Assembly: GCA_003427395.1 (NCBI GenBank)
Contig: BFEA01000139.1
Coordinates: 606,160-629,581 of the forward strand
Reading direction: 5' to 3'
From: Chara braunii
Taxonomy: Eukaryota > Streptophyta > Charophyceae > Charales > Characeae
DNA length: 23,422 bases
This document shows positions 8,680 through 17,995 of the stretch, one piece after another. The number at the start of each line of letters is the position of its first letter. Positions within the stretch are counted from its first letter, which is position 1. Under the pieces are notes generated by a model. It was not told where the DNA came from and did no database searches. It saw only the letters and a list, made by a program, of their open reading frames with translations. The position numbers and the translations under genes were made by a program.

Positions 8680-8800
8680 AGGCTTAAGCCACTAGTACCT
8701 CGTCCAACTATCGAGTCCGAGGTTCGGACTCCCGGTAGCCCGATCATTGTCGAGCCTCGGACTTTATTGCCTAGCCTCGGACAACCGGTAGTACACCATG
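8680..8800. repeat. CCTCGGAC-rich foldback segment
   Basis: GTCCGAGG/TCGGAC and two GCCTCGGAC repeats give several possible short stems between CTAGTACCTCG (8690) and CGGTAGTAC (8786). CCGGTAG appears twice (about 8731 and 8785). It looks like a small, decayed palindromic repeat. Confidence 0.35.
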
Positions 8801-8884
8801 GACAAAAAAAAAATGAAAAAAAAAGACACAAAAAAAACAAACAACATTTTGAAATAATAATAATAATAATAATAATCGAACATT

Positions 8885-9147
8885 CCCAACGAGAATGGAT
8901 CTTCCTCGATAAAGAGGAAGATTCATTATCGTGGGACGTTTACACAGAGAGAGAGAGAGAAGACGTCAGACACAGGCTGACGCCGAGTTTTGTGCACCAA
9001 ACTCGGCGTCAGACTGTGGAGTAAAAAGACAACCAGTACTCGATAGTCGCGACACCGCTCTCGAAATGTGGAAAATGAAAGAACTTCCCGTGGAAACACG
9101 GGCAGATACTTCGAGAACTTGTTATTTTTTTTTAGAATTTGTGGGGA

Positions 9148-9220
<73 letters not shown>

Positions 9221-9565
9221 TCTCTCTCGCACACACACATACACACACGCACACACACACACATACACACATACAACGTCCCACCCAACATGAATGAATT
9301 TTTCTCGATAACGAGGAAAATTCATTCATGTTGGGTGAGACGTTGTGTGTATGTGTGTGTGTGTGTGTGTGCGTGTGTGTGTGTGTGTGTGAGAGAAAGA
9401 GAGAGAGGTTGTCAGACATAGTCTAACTTGGCGCTAGATTGTGGAGTGAAAAAGACAACGAGTACTTGATAGTCCCAACACCATTATCGAAATGTGCAAA
9501 ATGAGAATGAACTTCAGTGAGAACACAGACAAATATATCGAGTACTGGTTGTCTTTTTCACATTT
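8885..9565. repeat. Nested foldback and direct-repeat cluster
   Basis: Two hairpins with the same centre (CTCGATAA) lie at about 8893-8930 and 9275-9345, roughly 400 bp apart. The second has arms of about 32 bp with two mismatches, starting ACGTCCCACCCAACATGAAT, and then continues into complementary CA/TG and TC/AG microsatellites. After each hairpin comes a related body: GTGGAGTAAAAAGACAACC near 9016 and GTGGAGTGAAAAAGACAACG near 9441. The first body carries a 20-base arm stem with one mismatch (8971-8990 with 8999-9018). The second body pairs 9446-9471 with 9536-9561. This architecture resembles foldback-type elements, but no transposase is present and the family is unknown. Confidence 0.75.
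9149..9275. repeat. (TC)n then (CA)n compound microsatellite
   Basis: About 80 bases of TC (9149-9228) run into about 45 bases of CA (9230-9274). It forms the left outer arm of the large hairpin centred near 9309; the right arm has TG (about 9346-9390) and AG (about 9391-9408). Confidence 0.95.
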
Positions 9566-10110
9566 CGAGAGTGGTGTGGCAACGCCTTCTCTCTTTCTCT
9601 CTCAAGGCTCATGATAAGCATAAGTTTACCAATGTGACTTGCGTGAATAGCACGTGGTTGGTCGTTTTACTGATCTGCAGACAAAGTCATTCACATTACA
9701 ATCCTAACAGAGTCAATCATTCATTCATTTTCGCATACATTACACTTACATTTCTAAACCTCCCAGGCAGACATTTTCTTTTCGACTCAGTCATTCAGTC
9801 ATACAAGGATCTTTTTTTACCAAACACAGACTCTTCATGCAATGACCACCAAACAACAATGCCTTTTAGTGCAAAGGTAGATGTGAAGTGTGGGTGTCAA
9901 GGGTGAGTGAGGGGTTAGTTGGCGAATCAACCTGTTACCATAAGACAACAACATGTAGTTTTATATAGACTCATAATGAGGTTTCTTGATCAAGACGATC
10001 TGCAATCACGCACATGTGAACAAAGTTTCAAAACATCCTTCGTTATCGATATGATCTTACATGAAGTTTATCAATATGAACTTTAACTCTAACGGAGCAA
10101 TATGAACTTA
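9566..10110. other. Unassigned sequence
   Basis: No gene recognised. The open frame at 9517-9906 (129 aa) overlaps the foldback cluster and carries no known motif. AT content rises toward 10000. Confidence 0.4.
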
Positions 10111-10440
10111 CTTGTCAGTATGGATTTAATTGAGTAGTAGGGTGACTCATACAGGAGTATGTCATCCCCCGCCCTTGTACAGTTAGTTTAGACTCAAATT
10201 GATAATAGGTTTTTTTCACGGGAGTCACCTACTATCTTTTGAATCTCGTGCGATATGACTTAGACATGAGTATCCCACCACTCGTTTAGTTCGGTTGGCT
10301 TAGACTTAGACATATAGTAGGATGATCCGCACAGGGGTCCCCTGTTTTTTATCTGTCAACCTAACAGTATATATGTACAGACGAGTAATAGGATGTTCCT
10401 CCCATACGAACCTTATCCTATCACTCGTTATGTACCACTA
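10110..10440. repeat. Series of related stem-loops
   Basis: GATAATAGGT...ACCTACTATC (about 10200-10240) and ACGAGTAATAGGAT...ATCCTATCACTCGT (about 10382-10428) are imperfect stems with one mismatch each. TAGTAGGGTGACTCATACAGG (about 10135) and TAGTAGGATGATCCGCACAGG (about 10316) are related direct copies. A shared GTAGG/CCTAC theme runs through the block. A run of small hairpins just upstream of a mitochondrial fragment could be mitochondrial intergenic sequence, but I cannot confirm that. Confidence 0.45.
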
Positions 10441-10644
10441 TTTTATGTTCATATACTCATCAGATACAAGGCAGTTGAGGGCAATACAAACAAGGGTTTG
10501 ACAATCAATTGTTTATGGATTTTCATTTCAAATTGTTCTCTAGACTTCTTATCAATATGAGGTGATCGTAACACTATGTTTAATGTGCATGTTTTTGATA
10601 ATCTAATAGCTTGTGTCTTTCTCTGAATTTCAAGAGATTTGATA

Positions 10645-10738
10645 ACTATTGCTATTTGGTTATCTGAAGCTCATGTAGAAGCACCCACCGCTGGATTTGT
10701 TATCTTAGCGGGAATTCTCTTAAAATTGGAAACTTATT
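10645..10738 (+). pseudogene. nad4: Nuclear fragment of mitochondrial nad4 (NUMT)
   Basis: The plus frame reads [20 protein letters not shown] followed by [11 protein letters not shown]. The conserved NAD4 segment, recalled as [20 protein letters not shown] and GILLKLGTYG, is the membrane proton-channel subunit of respiratory complex I. Only about 31 residues match; similarity stops on both sides, and a stop codon precedes it in frame. Three differences from the family (P to S, S to F, G to E) each fit a single C-to-T or G-to-A change. It cannot make NAD4. The fragment lies between non-mitochondrial repeats, pointing to organelle-to-nucleus DNA transfer. The plastid homologue NdhD fits less well at these positions. 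Confidence 0.8.
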
Positions 10739-11880
10739 CAACCACTCCTATGGTGCAAGGAATTATTGAGTGCGCCCAGGTCGCAGATCTCGATTGTAGG
10801 GCGGCTCCAACTCTGCCAGGTCATCTCAAGCTAGCTCTGGCCAAGGGTGTGAGCTACACGTGTGTGGTATGCCTAGTTATAGGTCATGCATGAAAGCAGC
10901 ACGCGAAAGTCGAAGAATGGCTTCAATGAAGCAGAAGGTAAGGTTAGGATAACAAACTTGATACGTGAAGTCGGTCTCATTCTGGGTCATACGTTATTGT
11001 TCACGTCTCAAGCAAGCGGTTGACGTATACGTGGACAGTAAGACACGACTGAATTCGTGCTCGATGTCAATAGCGAGTCCGAGACTTGAGAATCCACGCG
11101 GCACTAGATTGCTTGAGAAGGTACTCACGCAAAGACCTAAACCTTTAGGAGACAATTCAATTAAATTCGAGATCGTGGGAATTGGGGAAATAACTCCATG
11201 GTGGTACATATCAAGGAGAATTCAGAGATCCCGTAGGAAGAATTGTCATGTGCGGACCCTTAAGGGGATCAACCTAAAACCGTTATGTTCCGACATTGAG
11301 GGAGGTCTCGAATAATCAACACGATCTAGATTTCAATCTAATACTCGATTGGTCAGACTAGACCATGTTCGCATCTCGGTCAAGGAACACGTGAAAGTCT
11401 GCAACATCACTCTCCACTGACTGTCTAGATGAATCCAAGATCGGATACGAGATTGACTGGACCCTTTGTAAATAAGAAAGAGGTGCAGAGCTAACGGATC
11501 TCCAAGAAACAAACAAATGTGAAGGCAAGGCCTTTGTTCAGCAGAACATAAATTTTACGTCAGCATATGATTTTGTTTTACTGCTCACTAAGGCCGTAGC
11601 TCCTGCTTGGGATGATGATATAATCTGAACTTCGTGGCAATACGAAGGCTACAGACATTGAAACCAAGGCGACTCGCCAACACTTCCTGCGTTCGTGCCT
11701 GCCAATCCTCAAAAGCGATGATATGATATTATACGCGGTGTTTCTTAGGAGGACGACATCCGTTATGTGACGTTGGAGTTTCATAGAATCTTAGTCAAAA
11801 CCATCAGTACATAAGATTCTCTTCTGCCCTAGTGAAATAATTGAATAATTGGAGATACCACAAGCGAATACCATATAACC
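10739..11880. other. Unassigned sequence after the nad4 fragment
   Basis: No recognisable gene. The open frame at 10965-11315 (116 aa) has no domain I know. It could include more transferred organelle DNA, but I saw no conserved organelle protein or RNA motif. Confidence 0.4.
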
Positions 11881-11914
11881 TAATTGGCTACAAGTAGTCT
11901 CCTATTTCGTGTCT

Positions 11915-12020
11915 TTATTTTTTTGTCTTCCTCATTCTTCTCATATTTTCTCTCTTTCTTCATTCTCTTTTTTGTTTCCTCCCTTCTTTTGTTCTTTCTG
12001 CCTTTTCATTTCATCTCCAT
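11915..12020. repeat. Pyrimidine-rich tract
   Basis: About 105 bases are almost all T and C on the plus strand (TTTTTTGTCTTCCTC-like). The open frame over it (11884-12135) is Phe/Ser/Leu-rich as a result. Confidence 0.7.
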
Positions 12021-12119
12021 ATCCTTTCGCCTAGCGTGCGTGAAGTCGACCATGGCTCTAGCCATACACAGGGTTGACATGCATATATCTGATTGTGTTA
12101 GCAATCAGATTAGAATAAA

Positions 12120-12216
12120 CAATAACAACAAATAATAATAAGAATAATAAGAATAAAAATAAAAATAATAAAACTAATAAAAATAGTGATAATAATAATA
12201 ATAATAATAATAATAA
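12120..12216. repeat. (AAT)n-type microsatellite
   Basis: Interrupted AAT/AATA repeats, purest at about 12190-12216. Confidence 0.85.
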
Positions 12217-12518
12217 TGCAAGGAATCTGAGTAAGCGCGATATACAGAAAACGAAGTTACAATAATCATGCAGAAGTCCTGATAGTCATGTTATAAGTAG
12301 AGAGTTCAAATGCACCTAGATTCCATATAAATAAGAGCAATATAGTGACCTTGTGAGCCAATGTCCAAATCCTGAAGTCACTCCATCGTTGTATTCAATG
12401 CCGCTCCCACTGTTTGACGCCCAGTCTACTCTATTCAGCCTACCTATCCCACCTACGTTCTTGCAACAGGCTCACTTCTACTTCGCAGATCAGTGTACAT
12501 GACGCCAACACCAATGTC

Positions 12519-12835
12519 GATCTCCCACATACTTTAGGTACGCATCTCCGCCTCCTCTCATCACCCTTCTCCATTCATATTGCGCCTCCTTCCTCGAGAC
12601 CACCGCCGTTTCATCACCTCCTTGCGTCTTGCAGTCTGGATATGGCTGCTAGTGCCCCGCTGTCCTGCTGCCCCCACGATCTCCCACATACTCCAAGTAT
12701 GCATCTCTGCCTCCTTTCATCACCCTTCTCCATTCATATTGCGCCTCCTTCCTCGAGACCACCGCCGTTCATCACCTCCTTGCGTCTTGCAGTTTGGATA
12801 TGGCTGGTAGCGCCCTGCTGTCCTGCTGCCCCCAC
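12519..12835. repeat. Two-copy tandem duplication, period 159 bp
   Basis: GATCTCCCACATACT starts copies at about 12519 and 12678. Both contain CACCCTTCTCCATTCATATT, CCTTCCTCGAGACCACCGCC and CTGTCCTGCTGCCCCCAC. Identity is high, with roughly a dozen substitutions and a 1-base indel that shifts the reading frame between copies, which argues against a protein repeat. The open frame at 12414-12893 spans it without a recognisable domain. Confidence 0.88.
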
Positions 12836-13324
12836 ACCACTCAACGTTTGCGCGCAGCCTAGACCAGGGCCTGGTCGTGGAAGTATCCAGTAGCTTCTGG
12901 CCGGGCCCCAGCGTCTGCGCCCAGGCCCATGCCTACAATTGAGGGCCCGGGCCCTTTACAGTTGGGCACACCAGATTATCCAGGTTTTGCATGTTTGTTG
13001 TGTTTTGCATCGGTGCGGGGGGCGGACGTGACGACAATGCTGCATTTTGATTGGCTCATGGCCACTTCGTGATGTGTCGTCCTCACACTGCGTGTGCCCA
13101 GGGCACAACAACCCACGTCCTGGGTTCAGCTGCCTGACGCAGCTGCTTCTTTTGGAAGAGCCCAGGGTGAGGCCCAGGCTGTACTTCAACCAACTAACGT
13201 GCAACAACTGTCTGAGACCCATTTTGGAAAATGCTGAGGTAGGGGCCTCTCGTGGGTATTCAGACCCGCCTTCACTTAGGGCGCCCACGAGGCTCGTTGG
13301 GGCCACAAGCTACTGTAGTGCTAG
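12836..13324. other. Unassigned GC-rich sequence
   Basis: No gene recognised. The plus-strand frame at 13047-13337 (96 aa) is mildly coding-like and is followed by a GTAGGG that could be a splice donor, but I see no domain. Confidence 0.35.
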
Positions 13325-13385
13325 TAATACTACGTAATAATAATACGTATTATTATAATAATAATAATAATAAGATTAATAATGT
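13325..13385. repeat. (TAA)n-type tract with palindrome
   Basis: TACGTAATAATAATACGTAT and further ATT/AAT units form an AT-rich, partly self-complementary tract. Confidence 0.75.
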
Positions 13386-13797
13386 AAGGAGAAAAAATTA
13401 CAGATTTCAGATGACAAAATCACAGTGAAAGCCCGGAAGTCCGTCACTGTCCAGAAAGCAGTAATGCACTAATATTCCACCAACGGAGAACCAAACGCTG
13501 AATCCGACTGTCTATGAGAGCATACTCTCTCCATCACCAACATATGTATCCAGAGCTCTTCCCCCTACTTGGTACTCAGTGCCCAGTCTACGACCACACA
13601 ACATACTAGCAGCCTACGAATTGACAATTCATCCAGTTGACGTCAGCAGCAGAACCGGAGTACATGATGATGTCGACCCCTGTAGACCATTGCCAAGACC
13701 AGGTACGTGCCCTCACGTCATCAACCTCACCCCTCTCTCTCTTCCTCTGTTTTCTCTGTGTCGCCTATGGTCTTCTTTATGCATGCGCTCTCTCTCC

Positions 13798-13833
13798 CTC
13801 TCTGTGTCTATCTGTTTGTCTGTCTGTCTGTCA

Positions 13834-13867
<34 letters not shown>

Positions 13868-13925
13868 GTCTGTCTGTCTGCCTCTGTCTGTCTGTGTGTG
13901 TCTGCCTGCTTGTCTGTCTCTCATT
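13798..13925. repeat. (TCTG)n microsatellite
   Basis: About 125 bases of TGTC/TCTG tetranucleotide with interruptions. It explains the Cys-Leu-Ser-Val repeats in the overlapping open frames. Confidence 0.93.
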
Positions 13926-15028
13926 CTCTCATTATACTGATAGTGATACAATAGTGCTATTACCAATACTACCGCTGTATGACTATTACTATTGCTATTA
14001 CAGTAGTACTAGTATTACAGTAGTACTAATAATATCCGTAACATACTGGCAATAATCCCATTCATCACATAATAACTCTATCAATAGTCTCACTAAGCAA
14101 TCGATCGAGGCCCTACGTGCATCGCCGCACTACTCACCCAGGTTCAGACTAGTGAATGACCACAGCTTGCAATACTAGACAACCAAAACAGGTGTGAAAT
14201 CGCTCTTCCACTGTTCTCTGTTCACCAGGCCATTCACACAGCCAAAAACATCCACCAATTGAGATCATTTCGACAACCTCATCTCATGCGTACAATAGTA
14301 TGAATCTGCTGTAGAGCAAGCTCACATTCCAACTTTTCCCAGTGCATCTAACTGCACTTAGGGCCAGATTCTGTCTAGAAAATCCTAGTATACGCCCATG
14401 GTTGTCCCATCTTGTAGCGAGAATAAGCATACTGATACCACGCTAGGGCGTGGGGGCGCAGCCAGGACGGCGGCAGACCGGCGATTGCACAGAACTGTCT
14501 GGAGAGACACGCAGGGAAAATCACAGGCATAGCAGGGACCCGGGGAGGAGGGGGTAAATCATTCGTAAAGGAATTCAGGGTCTGTGGTGTCAGCCTGCAG
14601 TCCATTTGCCGCTTTTCGTTGGGTCGATGGTCTTCCTTCCACGGGACTTGTGAATGGTTGATGTTGTTGGTTGCTATGCAGCGACAATATTGGCCATTAG
14701 ACACCGCCATGTGGGGTTTGGGCCGGGGTAGGGGGAGGTGCAGTGACTGGCCATTGCTCGGTGCTAGCACCGCCGATTTCCCCCATCGGCAATGCCTGCC
14801 CACCCCTGGTCACCGTGATGAGGGACTGGTACAGCCTTGCTCTCGCACCACTGCTGTGGTGCCAACCTACCCCGTGGGCTGGGGAGAGATCGGGGTTGCT
14901 TGGTGTTCCCCCGTACTACACATACACTAGTGAGAGGATGAGATAGATGAGTACTAGCAAGAAAAATGAGACAGATGAGATGAGGCTACTCGATGAAGGG
15001 TGGGGGACGATGAGAAAGGGAGGCACAA
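13926..15028. other. Unassigned sequence downstream of the gag remnant
   Basis: This would hold zinc-knuckle, protease, reverse transcriptase and integrase sequence if the minus-strand retrotransposon were complete. None of the hallmark motifs (CCHC knuckle, DTGA, YxDD, HHCC) was seen. The open frame at 14375-14803 minus is unassigned. The element therefore appears truncated or rearranged just after gag. Confidence 0.45.
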
Positions 15029-16411
15029 CTACTGGCAGGTCTCGGCCAACCCTATACCCTCACGTGATGCTTGGGTGGCTGCCAGGTCTTCCACAATGTT
15101 GTCCGATTGGACTGCAGCGAACTGCTGCGGACGCGGACCAGTTTTCACCTTCTCCACATAGGTTGGCTGCCACGTTGACTTCTCGTATGCAGCCGCCCTG
15201 TCGGTCTTGATGATCTCCCTCGCCTTGTTGATGATTTCAGCGAAGGTGTTGTACGGCTCGCGATCACCAAGTGCTAGTCTCGAAGCGGCGCATGACCGGT
15301 TGTAGAACTCCCGGCGCAGATGCGAAAATGGTAAGTCCAGATTGGGCGTCGCCACGATCTTCTGCCAATCCATGAGCCAATCACGTGTCGCTGTGTTTCC
15401 TTGAGCCATCGTGAAGATGCGGTTGATGGCGAGCGTCGGGGCGTCGTCAACGATGAACCGCTTCTTCCATTCCTTTGTCAGATCCTCCCAGGAGACCTTC
15501 GTGTGTAGGTCGAAGACCTCGACGCCGTGGATGGTTGCCATATGGCTGAGCCAGATCTGGCATCCTCCCTTGACGTTAAGGAACAGTGCGCCGATGAACA
15601 GATGTTTGGGGACCTCATGAATCCCCAACTTTGTTGTAAAACCTTGCCACCAGACGACCGGGTCCCGATGTGTGTAATCATCGAACTTCTCGATCCGGAA
15701 CCTCGGCATTTTGTAATGCTTCGCCGTGCTGGTGCCGCGATCGGGGTCAAACGGCTGTTATTGCTGCCTGATCTCGGTCTTCAGTGTGTCCAGCTGCTGG
15801 CTGATGGTGGCAGGCGCCGCGAAGGTGCTGATGTCACCTAGCATTGCCACTACGTGATCGACGCGTTGCTCCAGTTGGCGGGTTGAGGGTGCACTGCTGG
15901 ACTCACCAGCCTCCGGTCTTGGTGCAGTTTGCTCCAAGTCCTGTACACGGGAGTCGAGTGCCTGTGCTGCATCCTCGTGTTGAGCCTTGTGGTTCCGCAC
16001 GGCCCGCTGGAGGTTTGCCAGCTCGGACTGCAGGTGGTTACAAGTGTAAACCAACCGAGTCACGAGTTTGGCCATGAATTCCCTGTGTTGCTCTTCCGGT
16101 GTCGCGTCGTCGTGTCCTTCAGATGGTTCAAAATGCCAATACTTGAGTCTTTCGATGCTGGCGGCTTCATGCCGCTGCAACAGATCCTGGGCTTCCTTTC
16201 GGCGTGCTTGGGTATCTGCATCTGCTTCGGCCTGAAGCCGCTGCTTCTCAGTTGTTGCCGCTGTTTCAGCCTGTAGGCGGGCAGCCTCGGCTGCCAGCTG
16301 GCGCTGTTCCTCAGCCTCGATCAGTGTGAGCTGAGTCTGGAACTGCTGTTTGTAGTCGGCGGTAGACTCGTTGGCCAGTTGGCCTGGCATGCCCAGGGCT
16401 GCGCCCGTCAT
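15029..16411 (-). pseudogene. gag: LTR-retrotransposon gag polyprotein with one in-frame stop
   Basis: Gag packages element RNA into virus-like particles. I start it at ATG 16411 because the context is GCCACCATGA and the longer frame from 16438 begins inside the minisatellite. Codons 1-217 include a Gln/Ala/Glu-rich, coiled-coil-like stretch (roughly residues 15-75). TAA at 15760-15758 interrupts the frame. The same frame then continues for 16 codons to ATG 15709 and 226 more residues, with capsid-like motifs WWQGF, WEDLTKEWKKRF and SHLRREFYNRSC typical of Ty3/gypsy gag. It closely resembles Chara gag sequences I remember. There is no CCHC zinc knuckle or pol, so the 3' part is lost. The stop may be a simple nonsense mutation or a readthrough site. 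Confidence 0.82.
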
Positions 16412-16420
16412 GGTGGCGGG

Positions 16421-16797
16421 GCACTGCTGATGTGGCACTGTGACGTGTCACTGTTGCTTACGTGGCACTGCTTACGTGGCACTGCTTACGTGGCACTGCT
16501 GACGTGGCACTGCAGACGTGGCACTGTGACCGACGTGGCACTGCTGACGTGGCACTGCTGACGTGGCACTGCTGACGTGGCACTGTTGCCGACGTGGCAC
16601 TGCTGACGTGGAACTGCTGATGTGGCACTGTTGCTGACATGGCACTGCTGACATGGCACTGTTGCTGACGTGGCACTGCTGACATGGCACTGCTGACGTG
16701 GCACTGTTGCTGACATGGCACTGCTGACATGGCACTGTTGCTGATGTGGCACTGCTGACGTGACACTGTTGCTGACATGGCACTGCTGACGTGGCAT
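16421..16797. repeat. Minisatellite with GACGTGGCACTGCT units
   Basis: About 25 units of 14 bases, some extended to about 17 by a TTG insertion (GTTGCTGACGTGGCACT). Around 13 keep an exact ACGTGGC core; others read ATGTGGC or ACATGGC, the two products expected from decay of the single CpG. All three minus frames stay open through it, so the Gln/Cys/His-rich open frames at 16458-16822 are products of the repeat. It lies directly 5' of gag on the minus strand, in the leader region. Confidence 0.93.
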
Positions 16798-16928
16798 TGT
16801 ACCAACTCGGAAATGCATGCAAAGGGGGTGGGTGGGGAGGGAAGACGCAGGTAGGGAACTAACCCAACAATACTTTCCTCCCGGCCCTAATCAACAGCAG
16901 ATAAAATAAAAAAATAAAACAGGACTAC

Positions 16929-16949
16929 TTTTTTTTTTTTTTTTTTTTT
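16929..16949. repeat. T21 homopolymer
   Basis: A run of about 21 T residues. On the minus strand it could be the poly(A) of a retroposed fragment inserted into the retrotransposon leader; no target-site duplication was recognised. Confidence 0.8.
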
Positions 16950-17004
16950 GTATATCTGTCGATCTGTTATGAGAGAGACATGTCAGAAGAGTAGTATGAA
17001 CGAG

Positions 17005-17400
17005 ATCTAGGCTAGGTTCCGCNAAGTTTCGGCTTTCACAAAATTGCGATCTTGAAAAAAAAAAATTTGCGAAATAGAGTAGAGATGCGATTTTCAGAAA
17101 AGAACTAAATCCAGTTTCTGAGAATATGGCAACCTCCGAATATGCCTATCGCAATGTTGGTAGGCTTCGCAAGATTTCGGTTTTAAAAAAAAATTGCCAG
17201 ATAGAATGGAAATTCGATTTTCAGAAAAGAATAATTCCGGTTTCCGTTATCCCAATATGCCTAGAAAACGAAATACTAACATCAGAAATTTTCAGCTATG
17301 TATGCTAATATCAGAGAAACGAAATGCTACTATCGGGAATTTTCAGACAAAACGAAATGCGATTTATCAGAAATTTTCAGATCGTTGTTGCGAGAAAATA
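17005..17400 (-). repeat. Degenerate repeats in the retrotransposon leader
   Basis: A unit of about 150 bases occurs twice: TAGGTTCCGC near 17013 and TAGGCTTCGC near 17161, each followed by TTCGG, an A-tract and GATTTTCAGAAAAGAA. Then a 40-45 base unit, ACGAAAT...AATTTTCAG, occurs three times (about 17269, 17313 and 17352). On the minus strand the recurring word is CTGAAAATT. An N at 17023 lies in the first copy. Confidence 0.65.
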
Positions 17401-17508
17401 AAAAAACTTTCAGAGATTTGACGAAGTCCTACTTGATTTACTAATGAGTGATCAATAGATCAAGCAAGCTGGCTACTTGATTGAGCGGGTCCTCTGAATG
17501 AGAGGTCC

Positions 17509-17520
17509 GCTCCGATACCA
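17509..17520 (-). other. Retrotransposon primer-binding site
   Basis: The minus strand reads TGGTATCGGAGC, 11 of 12 matching the common plant primer-binding site TGGTATCAGAGC, complementary to the 3' end of initiator tRNA-Met. Three bases before it is a sequence ending in CA (TATGCAACA), as expected for the LTR edge. Confidence 0.75.
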
Positions 17521-17523
17521 AAC

Positions 17524-17783
17524 TGTTGCATACTGTAACAGTGCAGACCAGAACAAGAACTGACCTCTCAATACAAAGGACAAGATAGCGTAGCGGAAGA
17601 ATTAGATACCAATGATCCGAACAATCAATATTGCAATGCAGCCCGGAACATACATCATCATCATCATTCCATGGTGTGAAGGGGTCTGGCGCTCACACAG
17701 GAAGACTGCGCCAGCCCCAACCATACACAGACGAAGAAGCAGGGGGTTAGACGAAGAAGAGGGGAAGACGGGAATGTCGTCAA
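17524..17783 (-). mobile_element. LTR, outer boundary uncertain
   Basis: The inner edge at 17524 is set by the primer-binding site; the LTR would end ...TGCAACA on the minus strand. TGTTGACGAC at about 17783 on the minus strand could be its start, giving short TGTTG...CAACA ends and a length near 260 bp, but this is a guess since no second LTR is available for comparison. Confidence 0.35.
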
Positions 17784-17880
17784 CACCAAGTCTTCGGCAC
17801 AGGCCCAAATAGTCCCTCGTCAAAATGTCTGAATCCCAATGTCGAGTCTGGATCCAATGTCGCCAAGTCTCAAGTCACAA

Positions 17881-17995
17881 CTCTCTCTCTCTCTGTAGTA
17901 GTCTGCGGATACTGAGAAGTCAGGTGGTGAGAGGGTGAAGAAGAGATGGTGGACTTAGAAGAGGAAGAAGAAGAACTCTCTCTCTCTCTCTGTGT
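17881..17995. repeat. Two CT microsatellites and a GAA-rich spacer
   Basis: CT runs at about 17880-17895 and 17976-17992, with a purine-rich GAAGAAG stretch between. Confidence 0.8.

Larger units (their letters stand above)
15029..17524 (-). mobile_element. Truncated Ty3/gypsy-like LTR retrotransposon (internal 5' part)
   Basis: In minus-strand order: LTR edge at 17524, 3-base spacer, primer-binding site (17520-17509), a leader with internal repeats, a T-tract at 16929-16949 on the plus strand, a minisatellite, then gag. All parts share one orientation and follow the order of a retrotransposon, which is why I treat them as one element. It is also possible that the primer-binding site and leader belong to a different, nested element, because the T-tract and an N at 17023 interrupt the interval. 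The far LTR was not found in the window. Confidence 0.6.

Noticed and set aside
8926-9421. Several Arg/Glu-, Ser/Leu- and Thr/His-rich open frames
   Set aside because: They are translations of the TC and CA microsatellites.
12414-12893. Protein with two internal repeats
   Set aside because: A 1-base indel between the two 159-bp DNA copies puts them in different frames, so the repeat is not maintained at protein level.
13579-14055. 158-aa open frame rich in Cys, Leu, Ser and Val
   Set aside because: Driven by the TCTG microsatellite; no domain outside it.
16421-16797. CRISPR-like impression of regular short repeats
   Set aside because: Units are directly adjacent with no unique spacers, and the genome is eukaryotic; this is a minisatellite.
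16458-16822. Three overlapping minus-strand open frames of Gln/Cys/His-rich repeats
   Set aside because: They are the three frame translations of the same 14-base minisatellite, which lacks stop codons in each of these frames.
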